64,000 nt of DNA from assembly GCA_024235175.1 (NCBI GenBank), contig JACKMX010000002.1, forward strand, positions 496,001 through 560,000, in the 5' to 3' direction. Both the position numbers and the translations under genes were made by a program. This DNA comes from Chromatiaceae bacterium. GTDB taxonomy: Bacteria > Pseudomonadota > Gammaproteobacteria > Chromatiales > Chromatiaceae. A model generated the notes under the pieces. The model made no database searches. It was not told where the DNA came from and saw nothing but the letters and a program-made list of their open reading frames with translations. Shown one piece after another: positions 33,341 to 44,500 of the stretch. Numbering within the stretch: the stretch's first letter is position 1; each line of letters begins with the position of its first letter.

Positions 33341-34575
33341 TCGTTAACAACGGCTTCAACCCGCAGCCCGTCCATCGCGTTGGGGAGATGGGTAATCACC
33401 AACTGATCACCCGTATTAAGTTGATCCGACCGGACCAGCAGCAGTTCATCACCCCTCTCGGTCACATAGCTGCCAAAGGTTTCCAGCTGCAGCCCCTGCA
33501 TGTATCCCTGTACCAGCTTATAGGCCCGGTCCTTTCCATAAAGGGCCGAGTAAGGCACTGCCAGAGTGCCCTCCCGGGGTTGCCGGCGCAGCTTGAACTG
33601 CAATATCTGGCCGGAACGCAGCAAGCCGCTGCCCTGATCGATCACAAACAGCGCATCTATGCCGCTGGGATCCGCCTCTCCTGCCAGCCGGGAGAGACTC
33701 AGTTGTATCCGCCTGTTGGGCTGGCCGGCAAAACCAATCAATGGAAAACCATTTTCCAGGCTCTGCTCAAGTTCATCCAGATAGGGTGTAGGAATTCTGG
33801 CCCGGAGCTCCAGACTCCCCGGATCGTACAGGCTCAGAAGTTGTCGATTGTCCGATACCTGGTCACCCTCCGCCACTTCGACACTTGCCACCAGGCCTGC
33901 ATAAGGTGCTCTTACCTGACTGCGTTCAAAATCGAGCTCAGCCTGGGACAGACCCGCAGCTGCTTTCTGCAGACGTGCTTCAAGGGCCTGAATACGGGCA
34001 GGATGATCGGCAATGGAGAGTTTGCGGCTGGTAAGCGACAGCGATTGCCGCGCCAGTTCCTGACGTGCCTGGTCCAGTTCGGAATCTGATCCCAGTTTTT
34101 TCGTCTGCAGACGCCGCGCCCGCTCAACTCCCTGGTTGGAGAGCTCAAGCAGTTTGCGCTCATACTCCAGCGCTTCCAGATCAGAGCTCTGCCGGATGCG
34201 TTCACTGTTCAGCTGAGCTTCCAGTTCAGCTACCTCTGCCTGAGCCTGCTCCACCCTGGGCAGAAAATCACGCGGATCGAGTGAGATAAGAAGCTGCCCC
34301 TTCTCAACCCGCTCCCCTTCCCTGACCAGCACTGTCTGAACCCGGGAGGAAGCCGGTGCGGCTGCTTTATAGAGTGTCGGGCTCTCCACTCTGCCGTAAA
34401 GCGTAAGCGAGGGAGCCAGAGTTTGCGGTACCACCTCCAAAACCTCGACGCGCCATACCCGATCTTTGGTTGACACAGGAGGCTGCTCAGGCCTGCTTGC
34501 ACGCAGCACCATGAATATCGACACACTGAGCATGATGATCAGGATCGGCAGAAGAATTTTTACTATGCGCTTCAC
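33337..34575 (-). CDS. RND efflux periplasmic adaptor subunit (membrane fusion protein)
   Basis: A 412-aa HlyD/AcrA-type adaptor linking the permease to an outer-membrane channel. It has an N-terminal membrane anchor (about 5-25), first lipoyl half (AAPASSRVQTVLVREGERVE, KGQLLISLD), a long alpha hairpin (about 105-215, heptad-rich, many Gln/Glu/Arg), second lipoyl half (RSQVRAPYAGLVASVEVAEG) and beta-barrel domains. It is transcribed first, with the permease start overlapping its stop. Confidence 0.92.
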   Translation of the reverse strand: MKRIVKILLPILIIMLSVSIFMVLRASRPEQPPVSTKDRVWRVEVLEVVPQTLAPSLTLYGRVESPTLYKAAAPASSRVQTVLVREGERVEKGQLLISLDPRDFLPRVEQAQAEVAELEAQLNSERIRQSSDLEALEYERKLLELSNQGVERARRLQTKKLGSDSELDQARQELARQSLSLTSRKLSIADHPARIQALEARLQKAAAGLSQAELDFERSQVRAPYAGLVASVEVAEGDQVSDNRQLLSLYDPGSLELRARIPTPYLDELEQSLENGFPLIGFAGQPNRRIQLSLSRLAGEADPSGIDALFVIDQGSGLLRSGQILQFKLRRQPREGTLAVPYSALYGKDRAYKLVQGYMQGLQLETFGSYVTERGDELLLVRSDQLNTGDQLVITHLPNAMDGLRVEAVVNE

Positions 34576-34785
34576 GGGCGAACCGACAATCGAACTCCAA
34601 ACTGCACCCGCACGCAGACAATTATGCGTAAGGCACTGCTTTTCCGGTTATGGTCTCACGATTATATGACCCTTTGCCAACGGGTCATGGGCAGACTCGG
34701 AAACCGCGCAGGAAAATATCCCTCTGGTTCCCGAATGAATTCAAGAGATCGCGATAATGCCGATTGGTTCCCTATGCGCAGACTA

Positions 34786-35166
34786 TTATTCCATCAGAAA
34801 TGCCAGCCTATCGGATGGAATCTTTTTATGCAGCAGCCGTTGTTGACCCGATTCATCCAGATAACGCAGGACGGCAGTATTGTGCACAACTCGCAGTTCA
34901 AAGCTATCGCCATAAATTGTCACCCCCCCCGGCAGCAGAGTAGCCTCCAGCGGTGACCAGCCTGTCCGGTTCTCCTTCAGCCAGTCAACCAGGCTTTCAA
35001 ACTCCCTACTGCGGGGTGCGAGAGGCAGGGGCCGCGGGTGGCCGGTTGTTCCCTCCAGGGAATACTTCAAACTCCTGATACTCGACAGATCCAGCTGATG
35101 ATCCGCTCCGCAGCCCGTTGACAGCAGCGTCAACAGAATTGCAATTCTCTGCATAATCCGGCTCAT
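34786..35166 (-). CDS. Small lipoprotein of unknown function
   Basis: A 126-aa protein with a lipoprotein signal peptide (lipobox LLSTGC, Cys19), so the mature form would be membrane-anchored in the periplasm. The rest is a mixed alpha/beta domain (YSLEGTTGHPRPLPLAPRSR, VVHNTAVLRYLDESGQQRLL). I do not recognise the family. It is on the same strand as, and upstream of, the RND operon, but separated by 210 bp. A run of eight C residues (34923-34930) lies inside the gene. Confidence 0.7.
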   Translation of the reverse strand: MSRIMQRIAILLTLLSTGCGADHQLDLSSIRSLKYSLEGTTGHPRPLPLAPRSREFESLVDWLKENRTGWSPLEATLLPGGVTIYGDSFELRVVHNTAVLRYLDESGQQRLLHKKIPSDRLAFLME

Positions 35167-35375
35167 TGGATCTGTCCTCCTCGTTCAGTCGGAAGGAGAG
35201 CGAGAATTCACTGCAAACGGTTCGAAAAGAGGGCAACATGCCGGTTGCGAAGATGAATCCTGAATTCGCCCATGCCGTATCTTCTAATAGTTGTCTAATG
35301 TGTGCATTACGGCTAAGAACATTCTGGCCGACCCCCCAGCTGCCGTCAATAACCGAAAGAGGGGTTTCCTATGCC

Positions 35376-35900
35376 CTACCGGGGGCGCCCATCGACATTT
35401 GTATAGTGCACCACGCTCCGCGTCACCAGCATGATCAGCAATACCGCAGCGCCGAACACAAACAGGCCATAATGAATTTCCACGCTGACGATGGCACCCA
35501 GTTTCACCGTAACAATCAGAATTGCTACAACCATCACATCAAGCATCGCCCAGCGGCCGTATTCGTGCATCAGGTGCAGATACCTATTGAGTTTATGGCT
35601 TTGCTGCATCTGCCTGCTCATGAGCATAAAAAGCACACTTATTTTAAACATGGGCAGAATTATGCTGAATCCGGTGACAACCAGAAACAGCAGAAACTGC
35701 CCGTTGTAAAGCAGCTCCAGCACACCAGACAGTACCGAAAAAGAGGTTGTAACCAGTATAAACTTGGAGATGGTCATCATCGGTGCGACAAGCCCTACCA
35801 TCAAAAGGATGGTTGCGCAGAGTAACGTCAGGCGCAATTTTCTCGATGTAGCTTCCGGGATGAAGGCCGATTCAACACTTTGAGTTTTTGAGGTATTCAT
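35376..35900 (-). CDS. PqiA-like membrane protein (single domain)
   Basis: A 174-aa polytopic protein with four hydrophobic helices (about 20-42, 50-80, 110-132 and 138-162). The blocks LVAPMMTISKFILV, GFSIILPMFKISVLFMLMSR and YGRWAMLDVMVVAILIVTVK are diagnostic of the PqiA (paraquat-inducible protein A) fold. E. coli PqiA has two such domains; here there is one, and the zinc-ribbon cysteines of long PqiA forms are missing. I start at the ATG at 35900; the frame extends 11 codons more. No pqiB/pqiC partner is adjacent, so a lipid-transport role is only a family-level suggestion. Confidence 0.85.
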   Translation of the reverse strand: MNTSKTQSVESAFIPEATSRKLRLTLLCATILLMVGLVAPMMTISKFILVTTSFSVLSGVLELLYNGQFLLFLVVTGFSIILPMFKISVLFMLMSRQMQQSHKLNRYLHLMHEYGRWAMLDVMVVAILIVTVKLGAIVSVEIHYGLFVFGAAVLLIMLVTRSVVHYTNVDGRPR

Positions 35901-36026
35901 ACTGTGCCGAAAAACTGGCTTGGCATCCCGCAATTTTGTTGTCGGAAACGAGGTATTTATTCAGTGGAAAAATGCGGCATATATTCCGAGTACCAATTTA
36001 GATGGATTATTGCCTTCTTTGATAAT

Positions 36027-36115
36027 TGGCGGAGAGGCAGGGATTCGAACCCTGGGAACCCAAAGGGTTCACTTGATTTCGAGTCAAGCCCATTCGGCCA
36101 CTCTGGCACCTCTCC
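36027..36115 (-). tRNA. tRNA-Ser (anticodon CGA)
   Basis: A complete class II tRNA including the encoded CCA. The acceptor stem is GGAGAGG/CCTCTCC, the anticodon arm CTTGA-CTCGAAA-TCAAG with anticodon CGA (plus-strand TCG at 36079-36081), a long variable arm (GAACCC-TTT-GGGTTC) and T arm CAGGG-TTCGAAT-CCCTG. It is encoded on the minus strand; the 155-bp tandem array of half copies lies directly upstream of it in the sense of transcription. Confidence 0.96.
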
Positions 36116-36730
36116 ATACTTCTCTGCTTACTGCCAACAGGCTTACGCCTGTCGTTCACTTGATTTCATTCGCCACTCCGTGGCTCACCCTCCGGGCGAC
36201 GCTCCGCGTCGTGCTGCGCGGCTCCGCCGCTTGTCGAGTCAAGCCCATTCGGCCACTCTGGCACCTCTCCAAACTACCCTGCTTACGGCCAACAGGCTCT
36301 CGCCTGTCGTTCACTTGATTTCATTCGCCACTGTGTGGCTCACCCTCCGGGCGATGCTTCGCATCGTGCTGCGCGGCTTCGCCGCTTGTCGAGTCAAGCC
36401 CATTCGGCCACTCTGGCACCTCTCCAAACTACCCTGCTTACGGCCAACAGGCTCTCGCCTGTCGTTCACTTGATTTCATTCGCCACTGTGTGGCTCACCC
36501 TCCGGGCGATGCTTCGCATCGTGCTGCGCGGCTTCGCCGCTTGTCGAGTCAAGCCCATTCGGCCACTCTGGCACCTCTCCAAACTACCCTGCTTACGGCC
36601 AACAGGCTCTCGCCTGTCGTTCACTTGATTTCATTCGCCACTGTGTGGCTCACCCTCCGGGCGATGCTTCGCATCGTGCTGCGCGGCTTCGCCGCTTGTC
36701 GAGTCAAGCCCATTCGGCCACTCTGGCACC
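36116..36730 (-). repeat. Four 155-bp tandem units derived from tRNA-Ser with an insertion inside the anticodon
   Basis: The period is exactly 155 bp (the tRNA 5' ends fall at 36115, 36270, 36425 and 36580; the last copy is truncated at 36730). In tRNA sense each unit reads as follows: the first 35 nt of the tRNA up to the anticodon loop, a 68-nt insertion, the next 14 tRNA nt (GAAATCAAGTGAAC), and a 38-nt leader holding ACAGGC-N4-GCCTGT. The insertion lies within the anticodon triplet and consists of four small hairpins. The variable arm, T arm and 3' acceptor half are absent from the units. Units 2-4 are nearly identical; the unit next to the tRNA differs at several bases, mostly compensated. 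Open frames through the array are artefacts of the period. Confidence 0.93.
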
Positions 36731-36857
36731 CAGCATTCAACCACAGGCTAAAACAGCTTTATACCTTGTCCGCTCCTGCATTAGAATGAACTGATGGATG
36801 GGTGATTTTACACAATTCAACTCGCACTAACTAATCTCTTTTAGTTTTCGAGGTGAA

Positions 36858-38255
36858 ATGACAAAACGGTTTCCACTTTTATTGGCGCTGCCCCTGATCT
36901 TGGCATCGTGCAGCATCCCGGACTCTCTGCTCAATCGTGTCAAAGAGAGCGGTGAATTGCGGGTTGTCACACGTTACAACCCAACCACTTTTTATCGCGG
37001 CAAGAGCGGAACCCGCGGCCTAGAGTACGAATTGGTTACCCTTTTTGCCCGGGAGCTTGGCGTAAAACCAGTATTTGTCCTTCCAAAAAGTTTCGACCAG
37101 ATTCTACCTATGATCGCCCGCGGCGATGTTCATTTTGGAGCAGCTGGCCTAACCGCCACCCCTGGGCGTGAGCATCTCGTCAGATTCACCCCCAGTTACC
37201 AATCGGTTACACAGCAACTGGTCTACCGGGAGGGCACAAAAAAGCCGGAAACGATCACTGATACACTTGGCGGCACTTTTGAGGTGGTCGCCGGAAGGAG
37301 TCACATAGAGCGGTTGCAGGAACTTAAGCAGGAACACCCCGAACTGGAGTGGACCGAAAAAAGAGGAATCAGGTCCGACGAACTTCTCTCCCTGGTGGTC
37401 GAACAAATAGTCGACTACACCATTTGTAATTCAAGTGAAGTGGCATTGAGCCGCAGATTTCATCCAGAGTTAAAAGTGGCGTTTGATCTCTCCGGGCCAT
37501 TACCGGTAGCTTGGGCCTTTCCCCATGCAGAGGATGACAGCCTGTATGAGGCAGCTCTGTCATTTCTGGACAACCTGAAACAATCGGGGGAGCTTAAACG
37601 GATCATCGACCGCTATTACGGCTACGTTGAGAGCTTGGGGGCACTGGATACCCGCACATTTCGTACGCATATCCTGCAGCGACTTCCCAAATACAGCGAA
37701 CATTTTAAGCAGGCTGCGCTGGAAACAGGTCTGGATTGGCGGTTATTGGCAGCCATCGGTTATCAGGAATCTCACTGGGAACCAGCTGCGGTCTCACCCA
37801 CCGGAGTAGCCGGCATAATGATGCTTACTAAAGCGGCAGCCAAAGACCTCGGGATAAAATCCCGCACCAACCCTGAAGAGAGTATTCTGGGCGGTTCCCG
37901 TTATATTCTTCTCGTCAGAGAAAAAATCCCCGATCGCATCCCAGAGCCAGATCGGCTGTGGATGGCATTGGCCGGTTACAATATTGGATTTGGTCATCTT
38001 GAAGATGCGCGTATCCTCACCGAGCGTCACGGAGATGATCCGGACAAGTGGGTCGATGTGAAAAAATATCTGCCGTTGTTATCACAGAAGCGGTATTACG
38101 AAACTGTCAAACATGGAAAAGCCAGAGGAAAGGAACCTGTCGACTATGTCGACAACATTCGCAGCTACTATGATCTGCTGGTTTGGGAAAACAACAGGCA
38201 GGAGGTTCCCGTCGCCAGCAGCACGTCTCAGTTAACGTCACCTGCGCTGTTTTGA
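36858..38255 (+). CDS. mltF: Membrane-bound lytic murein transglycosylase F
   Basis: A 465-aa outer-membrane-anchored enzyme that cleaves peptidoglycan glycan strands with anhydro-MurNAc formation. It has a lipoprotein signal (LILASC, Cys18), an N-terminal solute-binding-protein-like regulatory domain (about 30-260; GLEYELVTLFARELGV, RGDVHFGAAGLTATPGR) and a C-terminal SLT domain (about 280-445; AAIGYQESHWEPAAVSPTG with catalytic E304, then GVAGIMMLT and ALAGYNIGFGHLEDA). Architecture and length match E. coli MltF. It is transcribed alone. Confidence 0.95.
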   Translation: MTKRFPLLLALPLILASCSIPDSLLNRVKESGELRVVTRYNPTTFYRGKSGTRGLEYELVTLFARELGVKPVFVLPKSFDQILPMIARGDVHFGAAGLTATPGREHLVRFTPSYQSVTQQLVYREGTKKPETITDTLGGTFEVVAGRSHIERLQELKQEHPELEWTEKRGIRSDELLSLVVEQIVDYTICNSSEVALSRRFHPELKVAFDLSGPLPVAWAFPHAEDDSLYEAALSFLDNLKQSGELKRIIDRYYGYVESLGALDTRTFRTHILQRLPKYSEHFKQAALETGLDWRLLAAIGYQESHWEPAAVSPTGVAGIMMLTKAAAKDLGIKSRTNPEESILGGSRYILLVREKIPDRIPEPDRLWMALAGYNIGFGHLEDARILTERHGDDPDKWVDVKKYLPLLSQKRYYETVKHGKARGKEPVDYVDNIRSYYDLLVWENNRQEVPVASSTSQLTSPALF

Positions 38256-38483
38256 TCTATTCTGATGATTGAGACAAATCGAACCGAAGCTTAATTCGCT
38301 TTTCAGCGTCATCCGACCAACTTCCGCCAGACTTTCCGACTCTCCGTAATGGGCGCATTGCAGTGTTAACCACCCCTTCACTTGATTAGCGCAAACAGGA
38401 ATCAAAATGTGTCAGGCTGAACAATAATGAATTTCTTAAAATCTCATCTTGAACAGGCTTATTAGCTACTCTTAATAAAACCT

Positions 38484-38508
38484 GGTGGAAGCCCTTACGG
38501 CTTCCACC
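38484..38508 (-). terminator. Rho-independent terminator of the giant surface-protein gene
   Basis: A perfect 10-bp stem GGTGGAAGCC / GGCTTCCACC with a 5-nt loop lies 43 bp after the stop codon of the minus-strand giant gene. In minus orientation it is followed by AGGTTTTATT. The remaining gap back to mltF (38256-38483) shows no gene. Confidence 0.7.
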
Positions 38509-38550
38509 ATCGGACGAGACTTCAATCTTTTATTACCAGAACCTTCTTCA

Positions 38551-41500
38551 TTATGGCAGAGGGCAAAGGAGCCCTCCATCCTTGCTTTCGCCGGAAACCA
38601 CCAGGAAACTGCCAAACACCATTCCCGGACCTATATCCTGTGAGCAACTCGTATGGATCGTGGTTACTTTCGTGCCATTGATATACAAGTAGATCTCGGT
38701 ACCTAAGGTGCCCTTGTCAGTGCCAATGAAGCTGAAATCTCCATTAGCAGCCACAAACTGATTGAATACTGTGACTCCATTCTTTTGCTTGACCTTGATT
38801 ACCGCACCCGTTGCACTGAGATACTTCAACGTAAGTGTGGTCACCTTGCCACTGCATTCGGCACAGGGAACTGGTTGCGGCAGGCGCTTCACCCTGACGC
38901 TGTCTGACGCTGCACAGCTAGCACCCGATACCGTCTCACCAGTGACCACCACCGTGTTTTCATACACATTGGTTCCATCCGGCAGGATAAAAACCGGGTC
39001 AGTAACCAACTCATAGCTGCTGTTTGCAGCAATCGTCTGCGTCTCACTTATGCCCAGTTTGGCATCAATGACCTGGACCATCAGGCTTTCGGGGTTGGGA
39101 TTATTCACGCTGATGCCAAAAACCACATCTGCACCGGCAGAGGACGAAGGCGTGCCTGGGCACCCAAATTCGCCCTTATCGCCTCTCATACCCCCGAGCA
39201 GGAAGTCGTTGATAAGGTAGAATTTATTGTCCTTACCGTTGCCTTGGCGGGTTCCACAATCTTCAGGGCCGTCCATTGCGTTATCGGAGCAGGAGATATG
39301 GAACCTGGAAGTGCCTGTTACCGTACCCGTCAGGAACACATCAACATCATTACCCGTCTGGCTCTTCGGCGCCTCGAACACAACCACATCTCCATGGTTG
39401 ACGCCGTTAATCACTTGACCAAGTTCCGTTGTCATATTCACGCCATCCGGACCGTCCCACACCATGGTCAGCTGGTTCACATCTTTCAGCGCATCGCAGC
39501 TGGCAGCCTCTTCCTGAGGCGTAAACTCACACTGCACGGATTCGGTCGGAAAACCACCGGATGCCTGCGCTTGCGGACAGGTGAACTGCCCGTTCTGACC
39601 CGTCATGCCTCCGAAAATGAAGTCGTTTAGCAGATAAGATTTGTTGTCTTTTCCGTTGCCCTGCGCGGTTCCGCAATCCTCATAGCCGTTCATCTCGTTA
39701 TCGGAACAGGATATATGGAACTGTGACGAACCGTTTACAGCACCGCTGATCGTCACGTCAACATCATTTCCGGTCTGGTCTTTCGGGGTGTTGAGAAGCA
39801 CCAGATCACCGTTATTGACGTCGCTGATCACCTGACCCAGTTCAGTAGTTATGGTCACACCATTGACACCGTTCCAGATCATCGCCAGCCCGGTCACATC
39901 CTTGAGATCGTTGCAGGTCAGCACTTCCGGCTGTGGTGGAGTGGCGATTTCACAGGTCTTCTCGACTTGCAGCGTGCAGTCATTTGGTACCATGCTGCAC
40001 TCTGCTTTCACCCAATCAAGCTTGGTGCCATCCTCGCGCAGATAGAAGCGAATGGTGTGCTCGCCGGCGGACAGACTGACCATCACCGGGTCTCCGCCGT
40101 CACGGCCATTACGATCATTGACATAGTCGCTCTGCAGCACACCATCGGAAGGTGTGTCGTAGAGATAACCACCGGCGGGCTGACCATCAATGGTCACCCA
40201 GAACGAGTTATCGGAACCGTTCGGTCCTCTCACACCAGTCTGGATTTTCACCTGTTTAGCCTGATCCAAGGTCAACTTATACTCGACATAGCTGTCAGTG
40301 AGCTCATTGACGATTGGTTCGGAACCGCTGTTGGGTACCTTCACGTAGGCACCGCCGCTAAAACCGGAGCTCTGGAAGATCTGGAACATTCCCGACAACT
40401 TCCCATTCTCGGCTTCAAACTTCTGGCCGCAAACCAGTCCCCGACAGGCAGCACCGGTCTCATCAACTTCTGTGTGCTGTGTCAACGCCGTCACTTCGAA
40501 TGTGATATAGCTGTTGCCGTCACTTGTCCCCACTGCCTGATTACAGTCGGTGAGAAAAGTTGCCTTGACAGTCTCAGTCGGGTGATTTGCACCTTTCACT
40601 GTCACCACAATCGGCGTTCCAGGATTCGGAATTGAGAAGCTGAAACTTCCGCCCGTAGGTACCGAAGGATTAGGGTCACCGTCATTGTAGCTGTCGTAAA
40701 GCACAATGCCGCCAAGACCGTTTTCACGGACTCTGATTCTCTCATTGGGATCACGATTCGCTCCCGCAGTGATCTTCAGCGTCAGCTGATTGACACCGAT
40801 ACACACTTCGCAAACCTTAATAAACCCGGCGTCGATGGTCGCATTCCGCTCACCCGCTGCCAGGTTCACTTCGTCGCTCATCAGTCCGTCGCTGTCCAGC
40901 GCCGCGTTGCCGCCCTGCTGTCTCGGGCTCACTTCGAAGCCTGCCGGCTGATCGAACATCACCTTGTAGCAGCCAGGCTCGAGACCGGTGAACTCGTAGA
41001 AACCGTTCTCATCGGCCGACTGGTCGTTCGGACCGCCTGCACCTGTCACGGTCGTATTCAGCTCTGCACCCGCACAGCTCAGCAACTGCACCGTCACGCC
41101 ATTGATACCCGTCTCCCCGTCGTCCTGAATGCCGTTGGCGTTCTTGTCGTTCCAGACATAGTCGCCCAGGCTGGCGCGTGGCTCATAGAAACCGGCATCG
41201 ATGGTCGCATCGCGCTCACCGGCTACTAACGTCACTTCGTCGCTCATCAGTCCGTCGCTGTCCAGCGCCGGGTTGCCGCCCTGCTGTCTCGGGCTCACTT
41301 CGAAGCCTGCCGGCTGATCGAACATCACCTTGTAGCATCCCGGCTCGAGACCGGTGAACTCATAGAAGCCATTCAGATCGGCCGACTGGTCGTTCGGACC
41401 GCCTGCACCTGTCACGGTCGTATTTAGCTCGGCACCTGCACAACTCAGCAGCCTCACCGTCACACCATTGATACCCGTCTCCCCGTCGTCCTGAATGCCG

Positions 41501-44500
41501 TTGGCGTTCTTGTCGTTCCAGACGTAGTCGCCCAGGCTGGCACGCGGCTCGTAGAATCCGGCATCGATGGTCGCATTCCGCTCACCCGCTGCCAGGTTCA
41601 CTTCGTCGCTCATCAGTCCGTCGCTGTCCAGCGCCGCGTTGCCGCCCTGCTGTCTCGGGCTCACTTCGAGGCCTGCCGGCTGATCGAACATCACCTTGTA
41701 GCATCCCGGCTCGAGACCGGTGAACTCATAGAAGCCGTTCACATCGGCCGACTGGTCGTTCGGACCGCCTGCACCTGTCACGGTCGTATTCAGCTCTGCA
41801 CCCGCACAGCTCAGCAACTGCACCGTCACGCCATTGATACCCGTCTCCCCGTCGTCCTGAATGCCGTTGGCGTTTTTGTCGTTCCAGACATAGTCGCCCA
41901 AGCTGGCGCGTGGCTCATAGAAACCGGCATCGATGGTCGCATCGCGCTCACCGGCTACTAACGTCACTTCGTCGCTCATCAGTCCGTCGCTGTCCAGCGC
42001 CGGGTTGCCGCCCTGCTGTCTCGGGCTCACTTCGAAGCCTGCCGGCTGATCGAACATCACCTTGTAACAACCAGGCTCGAGACCGGTGAACTCATAGAAG
42101 CCATTCACATCGGCCGACTGGTCGTTCGGACCGCCTGCACCTGTCACGGTCGTATTTAGCTCGGCACCTGCACAACTCAGCAGCCTCACCGTCACACCAT
42201 TGATACCCGCCTCCCCGTCGTCCTGAATGCCGTTGGCGTTCTTGTCGTTCCAGACGTAGTCGCCCAGGCTGGCACGCGGCTCGTAGAATCCGGCATCGAT
42301 GGTCGCATTCCGCTCACCCGCTACCAGGTTCACTTCGTCGCTCATCAGTCCGTCGCTGTCCAGCGCCGGGTTGCCGCCCTGCTGTCTCGGGCTCACTTCG
42401 AGGCCTGCCGGCTGATCGAACATCACCTTGTAGCATCCCGGCTCGAGACCGGTGAACTCATAGAAGCCGTTCACATCGGCCGACTGGTCGTTCGGACCGC
42501 CTGCACCTGTCACGGTCGTATTCAGCTCTGCACCCGCACAGCTCAGCAACTGCACCGTCACGCCATTGATACCCGTCTCCCCGTCGTCCTGAATGCCGTT
42601 GGCGTTCTTGTCGTTCCAGACGTAGTCGCCCAGGCTGGCGTCAGGGGAGTTACAGTAGTGGCTGAGGTCATCATCCATGGATCCTGGAATCTCTACCACA
42701 CCGACATTTACGTAGGTCAAGCGATCACGCCCCGGAATCTGGTCTGGGTTACAACCTGGAATTCTGACCACACCAACCGGCAGCTGATCTGCTGGCAGAG
42801 TCAGATCCAGTGCGGTTCCGAAGGCTTCGTACAACCACATCTCTCCCGGGGAGAGAAAGCTGTCACCGTTTCCATTGTCCACCAGCACAGGATTGACGCC
42901 GGCGACACTGTCGGTAACCGTTATGTCGGAAGCGGCAATGGCCACATCACCGATGTTGGTCACCTTATAGGTCCAGGTGATGTCGGCTCCAGCGGCCACC
43001 ACCGGCACGCCGGGACCATTGGGGTCATCCTCGTTATCATAATCCGAGTCGATCGGATTGACGTTTGCCGGCGAATCGGTCGTCTTCTCTATCGCGATAT
43101 CCGGCTCCGGGTTGCAGTAGTGGCTGGGATCAGAATCCATGTCATCTGGAATCATCACCACGCCTATATTCCTATAAGTATTTCGCTCGCCCGGAGTTGA
43201 CTGGCCGCTTGGGTTGCACCCGAGGAGAATTTCCGAGTTGTCAGACTGCTGGCCAATACCCAGCAGACTGAGATCCTGAGCTACACCGGAAGCCTCGTAG
43301 AACCACATCTCTCCCGGGGAGAGGATACCGTCACCATCATCATCGTCTACCAGCAGTGGATTAACACCGGCCACACTGTCGGTAACGGAGATATCCCCCT
43401 GAGCGATTGCAACTTGCCCGGTATTGGTCACTTTATACACCCAAGTTACGGCCGCACCCGGTGGGACGATGGGCACGCCGGTACCGTTTGAACTATCCTC
43501 GTTGTCGTAATCCGCAAGTGTGGAATTTTCGTTTGCGGCCGACTCCGTCAGCTTCTGGATATCGATATCCGGCGGCGGGTTGCAGTAGTGGCTCGGGTCA
43601 CTGTCCGTGGCACCAGGTACATCCACTGTTCCTATGTTTAGATAAGTTTTGCGGTCACCACCGGGATTAACTCCGGTAGGATTGCAGCCGAGAACGATCT
43701 CCGAACCGTCTGGCTGGCTACCGATGCTCAGCAGGCCGAGATCCTTGGCCGTGCCCGTCGCCTGGTAGAACCACATCTCGCCAGGAGAGAGCACACCATC
43801 GCTGCTGTTGGAGTCGATCACCAGTTGCGGATTCACGCCCGGGACGCTGTCGGTCACGGCGACATCAATGGCGGAAAACGCGACAGCACCTGTGTTGGTG
43901 ACTTTGTAGGTCCAGGTGACACTCGCATCTGGCGGAATCACCGGTACGCCGGCGCCGTTGGAGGTATCTTCGTTGTTGTAGTCAGAGTCGGTCGGATTGC
44001 TGTTGGCAGCTGAGTCGGTAGTCTTCTCGATGTCAATGGCCGGAGGATTGCAGTAGTGACTCGGATCGCTGTCTGAATCTCCCGGAATCTGGACCATTCC
44101 GATATTCTTATAGGTTTTGCGCTCTCCCGGAGGGTTCTGACTGCTTGGATTACAGCCGGGGACGATCTCCGCTCCACCCGGCTGGGTGCCGAGCGCGAGT
44201 AATCCCAGATCCAGCGCAGTACCGGTTGCCTCGTAGTACCACACTTCGTTCGGGGAGAGCACACCATCAGCGTTGTTGGCGTCGGGCACCAGTACCGGAT
44301 TGACACCGGTTACGCTGTCGGTGACGGTGATGTGCGCTAACGGAATACTCACTGATCCGATGTTTTTAACCGCATAGGTCCAGATCACTTGCCCGTTGGG
44401 GCTGATCTGCGGAACGCTGCCATCGTTTGGATCGTCAGCATCCTGACCGTTGGTATATTTTTCAATGTCGATCCGGGGCAGAGGTGGGATGGGCATGATT

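Noticed and set aside
36168..36235. Self-splicing group I intron in the anticodon loop
   Set aside because: 68 nt is far too short, no P7/P3 core is visible, and the units lack the 3' half of the tRNA, so splicing would not yield a tRNA.
36116..36730. CRISPR array
   Set aside because: Units are contiguous 155-bp near-identical copies with no unique spacers, and each contains tRNA sequence.
35904..36789. Plus-strand open frames of 97-189 codons running through the tRNA-Ser array
   Set aside because: They exist because the 155-bp units repeat without stops in some frames; products repeat the same translated tRNA/hairpin sequence and lack ribosome-binding sites.
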